Shown here in pieces: positions 36,454-44,712 of a DNA stretch of 64,000 bases. The notes below the pieces were generated by a model, which did no database searches, had not been told where the DNA came from, and saw only the letters and a program-made list of their open reading frames with translations. How positions within the stretch are numbered: the stretch's first letter is position 1; every line of letters begins with the position of its first letter. Position numbers and translations under genes: made by a program. This DNA is from Cystobacter fuscus (GTDB lineage Bacteria > Myxococcota > Myxococcia > Myxococcales > Myxococcaceae). The DNA is taken from contig NZ_CP022098.1 in assembly GCF_002305875.1 (NCBI RefSeq), positions 11,160,001 through 11,224,000 of the forward strand, written 5' to 3'.

Positions 36454-37707
36454 CTCAGTTCGAGTTTCGCACTTTCTGGCGAGGATCAAGCCGCCGCTTG
36501 GGAGGAGCCCGGGAGGAGTAGGAGCGGTTTTTGTTGACCCTGCTCATCGCGCGGGGTCGCAGAAAATGCCGAGCGCAAACAGGCGTAGCGCAAGGTGGTG
36601 AGCATGTCGGCGACGACGACTTTGAGCAGACGATTGGGAACGCTGTACCAATACACCAGCCCCTCGACGACACGCACCTTGTCTTGACGTCCATACAGTC
36701 GCAGCGTCAGGTGCCGCGCCTTCTGCTTCTCCAACATTTGTTCCGGGTTGGGCAAGCGAGGCCCACGCCGGCGAGGCCGACCCCGAGTCGTCGTCCGGCG
36801 CTCGGGGACAGGGGCGTGCAACCTGGCATCCAATGGCATTCGGCTGGTGAGGTCAAACCGGTCAGGGAGATGGGCCAGAACACTCTGTCCGCCGTAGGCC
36901 GAGTCGGCATACACGTGAAAGCGTCGCTCGGGCACTCCCTTGCTCAAGCACTTGAGCATTTCGACAGCCAGCTGGGGCCGCGTGCGATAAGTCAGGCGCC
37001 AGCGCGCTGCGGATTTGCGATTGAGATAAAGGCGGAAGAGGAGCGGCAGGCTGAAATAGCGGCCTGGAACACAAGGCAGTTGCACGCGCACGGCCAGCAC
37101 GACCCACGAGTGCCCCCAGCTGAGGACAGCGCACTGGCGACTGCTGGCCAACGGGTCATGGTGCATGCCCGTGCCAAACATCTTCACGCCCCGCTTGCGC
37201 GCCAGGGTATCGTCCAGAGTGAGGGGCACTGCGCCCGGTTCAAGCAAGGGCCTGGCCAGGGCGAAGAGCGCCAGGCCCAATGCATCCAGGCTCCAGCGTG
37301 CGGTGGCGAAAACCCGGTAATAGGCCGAGTGGTGCTTGTCGCCCACGGCTCCAGCGGCCACCAGGACCCCCGTCAGAGTGCGGCGTCCAGCGAACAGCCA
37401 GCCTTTGACCACCGTCACCCACGAGGCCCGCGTGGGCGCGTTCATGGTGGCGCCCAGCGCCAGGAGCCATTGGAGGAAGGAATCCGGCAAGAACATGGTG
37501 TCCCCTTGGCGAGAGGGGACAGCCAGCTCGACTCGACGCTCCCCACCTCCGCCATCAGCTTGCAGTGGATGACTTCTAACGTCCTGCGGCGCCTCTCGCC
37601 CCTCCTGCTCGCCCTCCTGCCGCCAGCTCGCATGAGGAGCAGCCCACTCTTCAGCCCCTTCTTCTCTTCCTCTCTCAGCGCATCAAAAGTGCGAAACTCG
37701 AACTGAG
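36454..37707 (-). mobile_element. Insertion sequence, IS701-like, perfect 22-bp inverted repeats
   Basis: The element is bounded by identical 22-base inverted repeats, CTCAGTTCGAGTTTCGCACT.. at 36454-36475 and its complement at 37686-37707, giving about 1254 bp. A possible short target duplication is TGC (36450-36452 and 37708-37710). One transposase gene fills the inside on the minus strand. The IS landed 20 bases behind the terminator and next to the att-like repeat. Confidence 0.9.
36486..37496 (-). CDS. IS701-like DDE transposase
   Basis: 336 residues. Two acidic catalytic positions are visible, in PLTLDDTLARKRG (first Asp) and FHVYADSAYGG (second Asp). The third motif, usually an Arg-Trp-x-x-Glu near the C-terminus, was not found, and the protein is shorter than the 400 or so residues common in the family. 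The coding region stops 11 bases from the inverted repeat. It may therefore be an internally shortened, inactive enzyme inside an intact-looking IS. The family assignment rests on general similarity. Confidence 0.7.
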   Translation of the reverse strand: MFLPDSFLQWLLALGATMNAPTRASWVTVVKGWLFAGRRTLTGVLVAAGAVGDKHHSAYYRVFATARWSLDALGLALFALARPLLEPGAVPLTLDDTLARKRGVKMFGTGMHHDPLASSRQCAVLSWGHSWVVLAVRVQLPCVPGRYFSLPLLFRLYLNRKSAARWRLTYRTRPQLAVEMLKCLSKGVPERRFHVYADSAYGGQSVLAHLPDRFDLTSRMPLDARLHAPVPERRTTTRGRPRRRGPRLPNPEQMLEKQKARHLTLRLYGRQDKVRVVEGLVYWYSVPNRLLKVVVADMLTTLRYACLRSAFSATPRDEQGQQKPLLLLPGSSQAAA

Positions 37708-37734
37708 TGCGGCCAGCGCGAGCCGTGCCGAGTC

Positions 37735-38490
37735 TCAAGGGGTAGCGCGCCCGCCAATCTCCGGGAAGCGCCCGTAGGCCCGTTTGAGCGCGTCCAGGTG
37801 GGCGGGGTTGTCGTAATCGAGAGGGGCATCGGTGAGCTGCACGACCCACCCGCCCGTCGCGGTACGCCGTGCGCGTGACAGCAACTCCGCGTCGCGTGCC
37901 GGGTTCGGAAACCCGATGGCCTGTGCGGCAGCGGAAGACCAGTAATTTAGCCACCCAAGGTATTGTGGAATTGCCGGTGAATGAGTGCGCTGTAATAAGT
38001 TGAGCATGGGAAGCCCACGGGGTGACCGCTCCGGCCCGTGATCCGAGCGGCGTATCTGCTCTGAAACTTCTGAACCATAGCCCTCTGGTGACGCATGACC
38101 CCAATACGCACGTGCGCCCTCGGCCACGGCCACCAGCACGTCCGCCGCCGCTGCGAGCCCTGTTGCATCAAGTGGCAACTCTGCATGCACCTCGAACAAG
38201 GGCTGGCCGCCAGGACTGAGGCTTGCCGGTTCTTGGAGACCAGAAATCATCACCGGATAACTCTCGTCCCCGTTGCAGAGGAAAGGAAGCTCTCCGTCCT
38301 TGGTTGCTTCTGTGAGCCATTCGTCGCGCTGTGGCAACGCGGCAAGCTGTCGTGCCTCAGTCACTCTCCACTCCAGGCGCAAACCAACAAGCGCCCGCTC
38401 CATGCCCCGGACAATAGCAAGTGCGCGACTGTCATTGTCCGCGAGCGCTGGCGCGTGAGCAATAAGAACAAGGTTCTTTCGGGCCGTCAT
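37735..38490 (-). CDS. DUF5953-like protein (putative immunity partner)
   Basis: 251 residues from the ATG at 38490, which overlaps the TGA of the DUF6310-like gene (ATGA). The N-terminus (NLVLIAHAPALADNDSRALAIV) and the C-terminal part (TGGWVVQLTDAPLDYDNPAHLDALKRAYGRFP, here only in part: WVVQLTDAPLDYDNP) fit what I recall of myxobacterial DUF5953 proteins. It has no signal peptide. Strict coupling to a secreted, nuclease-like partner suggests that it is a cytosolic immunity protein; this is inference. The IS701-like element ends only 27 bases behind its stop. Confidence 0.7.
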   Translation of the reverse strand: MTARKNLVLIAHAPALADNDSRALAIVRGMERALVGLRLEWRVTEARQLAALPQRDEWLTEATKDGELPFLCNGDESYPVMISGLQEPASLSPGGQPLFEVHAELPLDATGLAAAADVLVAVAEGARAYWGHASPEGYGSEVSEQIRRSDHGPERSPRGLPMLNLLQRTHSPAIPQYLGWLNYWSSAAAQAIGFPNPARDAELLSRARRTATGGWVVQLTDAPLDYDNPAHLDALKRAYGRFPEIGGRATP

Positions 38491-39491
38491 CGCGGGCACC
38501 CCGTAACGACGATATTGAGTTTGGGATCCCTATCGAGCAGTGCTTTCTTGTGCGCTTGGGTGCTCACCCCAATGACGAAGCCATATCCACATGCTGCGGC
38601 AGCTTCTCGTTCCTTTTTTATTTGCTTCATTTCCTTCTCAATCTCCTGTTTCCGGATGAAGTCAGGGTACGTGTCGAATTGATGGGTCTTGATCTCCCAC
38701 AGCACACGCACGCCGGCTTGCAGCGCATCGAAGCTCACGCCGTCCACGAGCACATCCATTCCGGGATAACGGTTGGGCGGAAACTGATCAGCGCACTTGT
38801 TATGTGCGTCATCCTTGCCCTCGTGCGGCACCGGGATGGGTTCGCACCTGCGGCGGCGCTCTCGCTCCAAAGCCTCGGGTGGCTCCAGCGGCGGGAAAAA
38901 ATCCGGCCCCTTGGGCTCCGGCTTGGGCCCTTTTTCCGGCGAGGTCTCCTGCGGGGCGGGCTTCGTTACAGGCACGGGCTTCACTTCAGGCACCGGCCGC
39001 GCTTCCGGCACAGGCCGCGTCTCAGGCACCGGCAGCGTAGGCGGCGGCAGCGTAGGCGGCGGCAGCGTAGGCGGCCGAACCTGGGGACGGCCCTTCTTCT
39101 CGTAAGCCTCCAGCGCCTCTGAGATCGCGAAGCCCACCACCACAATGCCCGCCACAACTACCGCCCCCACGATGATCTCAGGTGCGGCCAGCACACAGAC
39201 TCCGAGCCCCATTGCCGCAGCACCCGCAGAGGCAATCGCGCATCTTCCCGTGAGGTCGTGAAACTCGAGCCGGTCATGGTCGAGGGCCTGATAGCACCGC
39301 TCCGCCAGCACGGGCCAGGGCTCGGAAGCTTCGCGGACGGCGCACCGCCCCCCGTCCGTCCAGGGCAGCATCGCCGCTCGCTGGAGGTTGGCGAGTCTCG
39401 GGTCTCGGGCCGCTGGCTCCCTCGCGCTTGGAGCTGACGTAGCGCAGGCTGAGACGTAGAGCAGCAGGGCGATGCACGCTCGGAAACGCAT
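38487..39491 (-). CDS. DUF6310-like exported protein with possible PD-(D/E)xK nuclease fold
   Basis: 334 residues. A lipoprotein-like signal (LLLYVSACATS) is followed by a second hydrophobic stretch (about 88-125) and a proline-rich linker with repeated LPPPT and RPVPE units. The C-terminal domain (about 210-334) holds YPGMDVLVDGVSFDALQ and VLWEIKTHQFD. An Asp, then Glu-x-Lys on a strand, is the pattern of PD-(D/E)xK nucleases. This architecture (export signal, spacer, C-terminal enzyme) fits a polymorphic toxin. The next gene, translationally coupled, would be the antidote. The nuclease reading is inference. Confidence 0.7.
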   Translation of the reverse strand: MRFRACIALLLYVSACATSAPSAREPAARDPRLANLQRAAMLPWTDGGRCAVREASEPWPVLAERCYQALDHDRLEFHDLTGRCAIASAGAAAMGLGVCVLAAPEIIVGAVVVAGIVVVGFAISEALEAYEKKGRPQVRPPTLPPPTLPPPTLPVPETRPVPEARPVPEVKPVPVTKPAPQETSPEKGPKPEPKGPDFFPPLEPPEALERERRRRCEPIPVPHEGKDDAHNKCADQFPPNRYPGMDVLVDGVSFDALQAGVRVLWEIKTHQFDTYPDFIRKQEIEKEMKQIKKEREAAAACGYGFVIGVSTQAHKKALLDRDPKLNIVVTGCPR

Positions 39492-39944
39492 GGCTACATC
39501 CTCCGATCAAGTCAGGACCTGGTGAGTCCTGGTGGGGCTGTTCGGAGTATGACAGCTCGCCCCGACAGCAAGGGACGAGCCTGCGGGGGCGCGGCAGGGG
39601 GGGGCCGGGTGACGCAGCCGCATCACGGGTCGGGGCGAGCGCCAACGCGGCGGGCAGCTCGTTCTCGGGCGTGGTGCAGGCAACAGGGCGCTAGGTTGCA
39701 CGCCCCGTGCGTGGGCCGGTGGAACGGTGAGGCGCGCACCTGGACCGCGCTAGGGGGCTCCAGCGGCGCGGCGGCTTCGGCTCGGGGCGGGTTGACGGGG
39801 AAGGCACACGGCAGCCGCGTCTCGGGGCTGTAGAGGGCTCCAGGGCGGTAACGGTGCCAGCCGGGCGCGTTGGAGGGCTCTAGTTCTTGACCCCCCGCAC
39901 CAGCACAGATGGGCTACTCTGTTGGCATCATCGGAGGCTCGCAA
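39492..39944. other. Intergenic region without supported gene
   Basis: About 450 bases between divergent genes. Short open frames are high-GC shadows with odd composition. I see no RNA gene or clear hairpin. Promoters for both flanking genes should lie here. Confidence 0.45.
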
Positions 39945-40355
39945 ATGACCGTCTACCGAACCGAAATCGACCAAACCTTTGTTGATAAGAAGGACCCGAG
40001 AAAGCCCCGGCGTATTCGCATCAAGGGCACCATCACCCTCGACAAAGATGCCTACAACGCGACGGATCTCCAGGCTTTCGACGTAACTGACCCGAAGAAC
40101 CCTGTTCCGGCCAATGATTTGCTGGCCGGCGATAGGCTGTCGGAGACCATCGACATTGGCAGGAGATTGGCGATCGACGAGGAGCAGAGGCTCATCCAAG
40201 CTCAGAATGGCAATACCGTCGGCACCTGCTCTAAGGCACTGGAAAACAATAACTTGACCAACTTCATTCGGTGCGCCGCGGCTCCAAAAGGTAATTCCAG
40301 TCGCCATGGAAATCATCCTTTCGCAGCGCCAGTCGCTTCATTTCTGTCTTCGTGA
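39945..40355 (+). pseudogene. Small unknown gene truncated by the ISAzo13-like element
   Basis: Starts MTVYRTEIDQTF and is well formed up to about residue 95 (EEQRLIQAQNGNTVGTC). There the inverted repeat of the mobile element begins (40231), and the last ~40 codons are IS sequence. The native C-terminus is lost. The remaining part is soluble and beta-rich, with no recognised family. The segment on the far side of the element belongs to a different gene (a kinase), so sequence was also deleted or rearranged here. Confidence 0.55.
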
Positions 40356-41454
40356 TCTCGACGCCCGTCGGATATTGCTTTTTGTCCAACCGCGCCTTGA
40401 CGCGCAGACCTCTGGTAGTTCGCGTTCTTCCGATGAGATTGACGACTGTCTCAAAACTGGTCAGTGGCTTGCCCCTCCAGTTCTGGGTGATGTGGCAGAA
40501 GAGCCGATGTTCGATTTTGTTCCACTTGCTCGTTCCTGGCGGAAAGTGGCACACGTGGATGTTCAGCCCCGTGTCATCAGCCAACTCTTGCAGTTCTTTC
40601 TTCCAGGCACGTGTCCGGTACCCGTTGCTGCCGCCTGCATCTGCTGTGATGAGAAGTTCCGTCGCACTCGGATAGGCTGGCAAACCCATCGTTTTCCACC
40701 ATTGTCGAATTGATGCGACGGCAAAAGCCGGTGTGTCATGATCTCGCCCGACGCTCACCCATGCCTCGTTTCGAGTCATGTCGAAAACTCCGTAGGGGAT
40801 CGCCTTGCCCACCGCATCTTCGGGAAAGTCGTGGACGTTGACCTCCTCCGGCCGCCCCGTCGGTTGCCACTCACGGCCTACGTTCCTGAAGCTGCCGACG
40901 AGCTCCTTCTTCTTCGTATCGACGGAGATGACTGGCTGGTTTCGCGCCTGGAAGTCCTCCACCATCGCGCTGATGTGCTCGAATTGCGCGTTGCGGTCTG
41001 GATGAGACGTGCCCTCTTGGTTCTTGCGCAACGCGTGGAGGTTGTAGCCCAGCTCGTGCAGCTTCTTTCCGACGCTCATGTGGCTGACCACGAACCCCTC
41101 GTGCCGCAACTCCGCTGCCAGATTTCGCGTGCTCTTGCACGTCCATCGCAGTGGCGACATCGGATCCCCTCTCGTCGTCGGCGCAACCATACGCTCGAGT
41201 GCCTCGACCCATCCTCCCTGTACCAAGGCAAGCGCCTTGCGGCCACCGCCAGGCCGACGCTGACGTTCAGTGACCGCTTCGCCTTTCTTCAACTCCTCGC
41301 GGCCTGCTCGGATCGTCGCCCGCGCCAAACCAGTTGCGCTCGCAACCACCGCGTCGCCGCCGTAGCCTATCGTGAGCGACTCCGTCGCTGCCCACAATCG
41401 GCGTGCCCTCTCATTCAGGACTCCCTCAAGGGCGAGGTACTTGGCACGGATGGC

Positions 41455-42713
41455 CTGAGCCATCCCCTCATTTTAACAGGCGAGCAAGGGAGCGCCGCGT
41501 AGGCCGAGTAGTGCGAGAAGTAGGACCCGCATGCTTACTTCTGCGGTCATGCGTAAGCCTCGCCTTGATGACCAGCAGGTGCATACCTTTCTGGAGTCCC
41601 TCTTCGAAGAAGACCTGCACGCCAAGCGCGTGTTGTCCCTGGCCTACGCGGTCCTGGGTGTCATTCACGCTGCCAGCCTGGGGGTTCATCTCATTGGCAA
41701 AGCCCTGGCGTGGGCGCGAGGCACCAAGAGCAAGCATGGGGTGAAGCAGGTGGACCGGCTCTTGTCCAACCAAGGGATTGATGTCTGGGCGCTGTTCGCA
41801 CAGTGGGTGCCCTTTGCCTTGGGACAGAGAAGCGAGGCACTGGTGGCGCTGGACTGGACGGACTTCGATGCGGATGGGCAGACAACGCTGGTGGCGTCGT
41901 TGGTGGCGAGCCATGGACGCACGACGCCCCTGGTCTGGCTCACGGTGGAGAAGTCCGCCTTGGAGGGGATGCGCAATGACGTTGAGGATTTCGTACTCAA
42001 TCGACTGCGGCAGGTGGTGCCCGAGCGGGTGCGGCTCACACTACTGGCCGACCGGGGCTTTGGAGACCAGAAGTTCTATGCGCTGCTCGAGCAACTGAAG
42101 TTTGACTACGTGGTGCGCTTCCGTCAGTGCATTCAAGTGATGGATGAGACGGGAGAGAAGAAGAGCGCGGGCGAGTGGGTGCCCGAATCGGGCCGGGCGG
42201 TGCGCATGGTGGGAGCGCGAGTCACCCAGGACGAAGCGCCCGTGGGAGCTGTGGTGTGCGTGAAGCAGAAGGGAATGAAGGAGGCGTGGTGCCTGGCGAC
42301 GAGCTTGAAAGAAGCGACGGCGGCCTTCGTGGTGGGGCTGTATGGCAAGAGGTTTCGAACGGAGGAAACATTCCGCGACATGAAGGACTTGCGTTTTGGA
42401 ATGGGCCTGTCGTCGGTGAGGGTCCGCTCGACGGAGAGGCGGGACCGGCTGCTGTTGGTGAGCGCGCTGGCCTGCGCATTGCTGACGCTGCTGGGGGCGG
42501 CGGGGGAGAGCTTGGGGATGGAGCGCTACCTCAAAGCCAACACAGTGAAGACGCGCACCTACTCACTCTTCCGGCAGGGCTGTGAGTATTACCAAGCCAT
42601 CCCGATGATGCCGGAGGAGCAGCTCGTCCCGTTGATGAAGCGATTCGCTTCGCTGTTACGTGAACAGCCAGTTTTTCAGGAATTTCTCGGCCCAATATGA
42701 GGGGATGGGTCAG
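41455..42713 (+). mobile_element. IS4-family insertion sequence with 9-bp target duplication
   Basis: About 1259 bp, bounded by near-perfect 18-base inverted repeats (CTGAGCCATCCCCTCAT / complement of CTGACCCATCCCCTCAT). It is flanked by an exact 9-base target duplication ACGGATGGC at 41446-41454 and 42714-42722. It lies inside the ISAzo13 transposase gene, in opposite orientation. The intact duplication points to a fairly recent transposition. Confidence 0.95.
41531..42700 (+). CDS. IS4-family transposase
   Basis: 389 residues (or 383 from a second ATG at 41549). The DDE triad is visible: VALDWTDFD, LLADRGFGD and the IS4 signature Y-(2)-R-(3)-E-(6)-K in YGKRFRTEETFRDMKD. Length fits the family, no frameshift was seen, and the ends of the element are intact, so it may be active. 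The stop overlaps the right inverted repeat. Confidence 0.93.
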   Translation: MLTSAVMRKPRLDDQQVHTFLESLFEEDLHAKRVLSLAYAVLGVIHAASLGVHLIGKALAWARGTKSKHGVKQVDRLLSNQGIDVWALFAQWVPFALGQRSEALVALDWTDFDADGQTTLVASLVASHGRTTPLVWLTVEKSALEGMRNDVEDFVLNRLRQVVPERVRLTLLADRGFGDQKFYALLEQLKFDYVVRFRQCIQVMDETGEKKSAGEWVPESGRAVRMVGARVTQDEAPVGAVVCVKQKGMKEAWCLATSLKEATAAFVVGLYGKRFRTEETFRDMKDLRFGMGLSSVRVRSTERRDRLLLVSALACALLTLLGAAGESLGMERYLKANTVKTRTYSLFRQGCEYYQAIPMMPEEQLVPLMKRFASLLREQPVFQEFLGPI

Positions 42714-42808
42714 ACGGATGGCCGCTTCCAGTTTCGAGTCGTGCCTCATGAGGAGGCCAGATCACAAACCACAGAAGTTGGCAACTTTATTGTTTTCCAG
42801 CGCCTTAG

Positions 42809-43677
42809 CCTCGGCTTTGGTGGCGGTGCTCGTGGTAGTGGCGTTCGCAGTGGGCCCGTGGCGCTCGCCAGCACCTGTCCGGGACGCAACGTCCATTCTC
42901 CTAGCGACGCAGTCTACATCATCACTTGGCGCTGCTGACCAAGAAGGAGCGGCAGGACGCGCCGTCCCCCTCCACGAAGTGGCGCCGCCGGGCAACCCGG
43001 CCGAAGCTGACAGGAGTGCGGAGCCCGTGAGGGTCCAACCATCCGCGTCCACACCTACCGCCATGCTCCGCCAGGAGGACTCCCGCTTGAAGCCCGAAGA
43101 GAAGCTCACTGCACAGAAGAAGGGCAGAACGTCGCGTTGTACGCCTACCACTCAACGCGTCTGCACGGCGGCCGGTGTTTGCACCGTCGTGCTTATGGGT
43201 TGCACTGGCGCTCAGGTGCGCCCCGAAATCGCGTCGTTTGACTGTCCTACCGGCTGGAAAGAGTCACACACCACGTTTGAAATTCGTGGTGGTGGGCCAG
43301 ATGCAACGGCCATGCTGCAAGGGTACACGAGTGCAAGAGAAGATCCCGCCACAATGAAGGAGGGTCCTTTTGCCGTGTACGTTACTCAGGGTGTTTACGG
43401 CAGCTCGGCCTGGAGATTGCCCGAAGGCACGTTGCTAACTGGGACGCTGGTGGCAGGAGAAAACCGCTACTTCGGCCGCTTTACCCAAGCACAAACACCC
43501 AACAAGCAGACGTACCCGGTCTGCATTCAAGTTTACACGCCGCGCGCGTCTGCCATGCCCGGAGGAGGCCCGGATTGCCCCTCAGGCGTGGGCAAATGCC
43601 CTTTGCCCGGAAGCAAATCAGGCGTCATCAAGGTGTTCCCCCGCATGTACATACAGGGGACAAGCCGCTTCCAATAG
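42809..43677 (+). pseudogene. Ser/Thr protein kinase C-terminal part, cut by the IS
   Basis: An open frame runs out of the mobile element with no start of its own. It begins with a membrane helix (SALASALVAVLVVVAFAV), followed by a Ser/Ala/Pro linker and a Cys-containing domain (RVCTAAGVCTVVLMGC, FDCPTGWKESHTTFEI). This is the usual tail of myxobacterial Ser/Thr kinases that sit before DUF2381 genes. The N-terminal kinase domain is absent from the window: left of the IS there is an unrelated gene. The product is therefore probably lost or non-functional. Confidence 0.65.
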
Positions 43678-43778
43678 CGGCCCCGTGTTGACTCGGCGCG
43701 GCGCCGAGCCAAGCGTCATCCGCGCCACGTCCGAGCAGTTCGACGTGGCCCCGCTCACCTTCTGGAGGTTGGTTGCCC

Positions 43779-44684
43779 GTGCTTCCCCTGTCTCCTGGCG
43801 CGCTCCTGACGCTGGCTCTCCTCGCTGGCACAGCAGGGGCTGCCGACCCGCCCCGCGCCTCCGAGTGTTCGGCGGCCCCTCTCATTGATTTGATGGCCAA
43901 GCCCGCCGAACTGGTGCCCGGCGTATGCGTCAACCCGGGCGCACCGACAACCTTCGTATTTGGTGCGCCGCTGCCCTCAGGGGCAGTCGTGCTTTCCGAC
44001 AATCGCTCCGTAGACTTCGCACAAGGCGGGGCCTTCGTGACGGTCTACCCCAAGCGGAGCTTCCTGCCAGGGGAGAGGGTGAAGCTGACGGTGCGCTTCG
44101 GGGATGGGGCAGCCCCGGAAGAGGCCGCCTTCTGGCTGGTGGGGCACGCGGAGCAAGGGGTCCGGAGTGTGGAGGTGTTCCGCTCCGCGCGCTCGGCGGA
44201 CGAACTCAAGAGGGAGGCCGCTGAAGCACGGGCCGAAGCGAGCCAGTGCCAGAAGGAGAAGGCGCGGCTACTGGCCGAGCGCACGAAACTGGGAGGGCTC
44301 ATGGGCGCCGCTTGGCTGGAACGCACCGAGGAGATTCACTCGAAGGACCTTCTCGAGGGGTTGGTGCAACATCCGGGCAACGCGCTGACGGTAGAGGAGG
44401 CTACGAGTTACAGCAATAAGGGAAGCATAGCCGTGAGGTTGCTACTTCGTAATTTCGGCACCGAGACATGGACAGCAACAGAGGCCATGCTGACCAATTC
44501 CATGGGGGTGGATGTAGTGCTTTCATTATGGCGTGATGCAGCCATTTCTTCCGGCAGTAGTGGATTTGTCGTGGTCGGCGTCGAGAAGAGTTCAGAGCAA
44601 CTTGGTTGCCCCTGCTCACTCAAACTACGCGAGGAACAACAAGCACGCGCGGTCACAATGAAAGGCGTCACCTTTCCTTTTTGA
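43779..44684 (+). CDS. DUF2381-family secreted protein
   Basis: 301 residues from the GTG at 43779, with GGAGG 10 bases upstream; a TTG at 43773 is an alternative. A signal peptide ends near GTAGA. The DUF2381 pattern follows: a beta-rich N-terminal half (TTFVFGAPLPSGAVVLS, VYPKRSFLPGERVKLTVRFGDG), a charged helix (about 140-170) and a second beta domain. In myxobacteria these genes commonly follow a Ser/Thr kinase, as here, where the kinase is truncated. Base composition falls toward the 3' end, approaching that of the next low-GC genes. Confidence 0.8.
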   Translation: MLPLSPGALLTLALLAGTAGAADPPRASECSAAPLIDLMAKPAELVPGVCVNPGAPTTFVFGAPLPSGAVVLSDNRSVDFAQGGAFVTVYPKRSFLPGERVKLTVRFGDGAAPEEAAFWLVGHAEQGVRSVEVFRSARSADELKREAAEARAEASQCQKEKARLLAERTKLGGLMGAAWLERTEEIHSKDLLEGLVQHPGNALTVEEATSYSNKGSIAVRLLLRNFGTETWTATEAMLTNSMGVDVVLSLWRDAAISSGSSGFVVVGVEKSSEQLGCPCSLKLREEQQARAVTMKGVTFPF

Positions 44685-44712
44685 CTAGGGTCGCAATAGC
44701 TAGGAGTAATAA

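Larger units (their letters stand above)
40264..42749 (-). pseudogene. ISAzo13-family transposase split by IS4 insertion
   Basis: The original protein starts at 42749 (MRHDSKLEAAIRA), runs 9 codons, then is cut by the IS4-family element. It resumes at 41454 with AKYLALEGVLNERARRLW. Removing the inner IS and one 9-base duplication restores one frame of about 409 residues. Catalytic motifs are intact: SVDTKKKE, ITADAGGSN and GTSKWNKIEHRLF, the DDE set of ISAzo13 enzymes. The left part alone could still start within the inner IS (ATG 41463), giving a 399-residue protein with nearly the whole enzyme, so residual activity is possible. Confidence 0.85.
40231..42808 (-). mobile_element. ISAzo13-like element interrupted by an IS4-family element
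   Basis: Related inverted repeats of about 35 bases border the element. The left one is 40231-40265 (CTAAGGCACTGGAAAACAAT...) and the right one 42774-42808 (its complement with a few differences). Between them is an ISAzo13-type transposase on the minus strand, split by a second IS at 41455-42713. Without the inner element this IS would be about 1310 bp. Confidence 0.85.

Noticed and set aside
39001-39070. Short tandem-like repeats (GGCAGCGTAGGCGGC units), considered as CRISPR or satellite
   Set aside because: They encode the LPPPT proline-rich linker of the DUF6310-like protein; spacing and size do not fit CRISPR. No CRISPR array was seen in the window.
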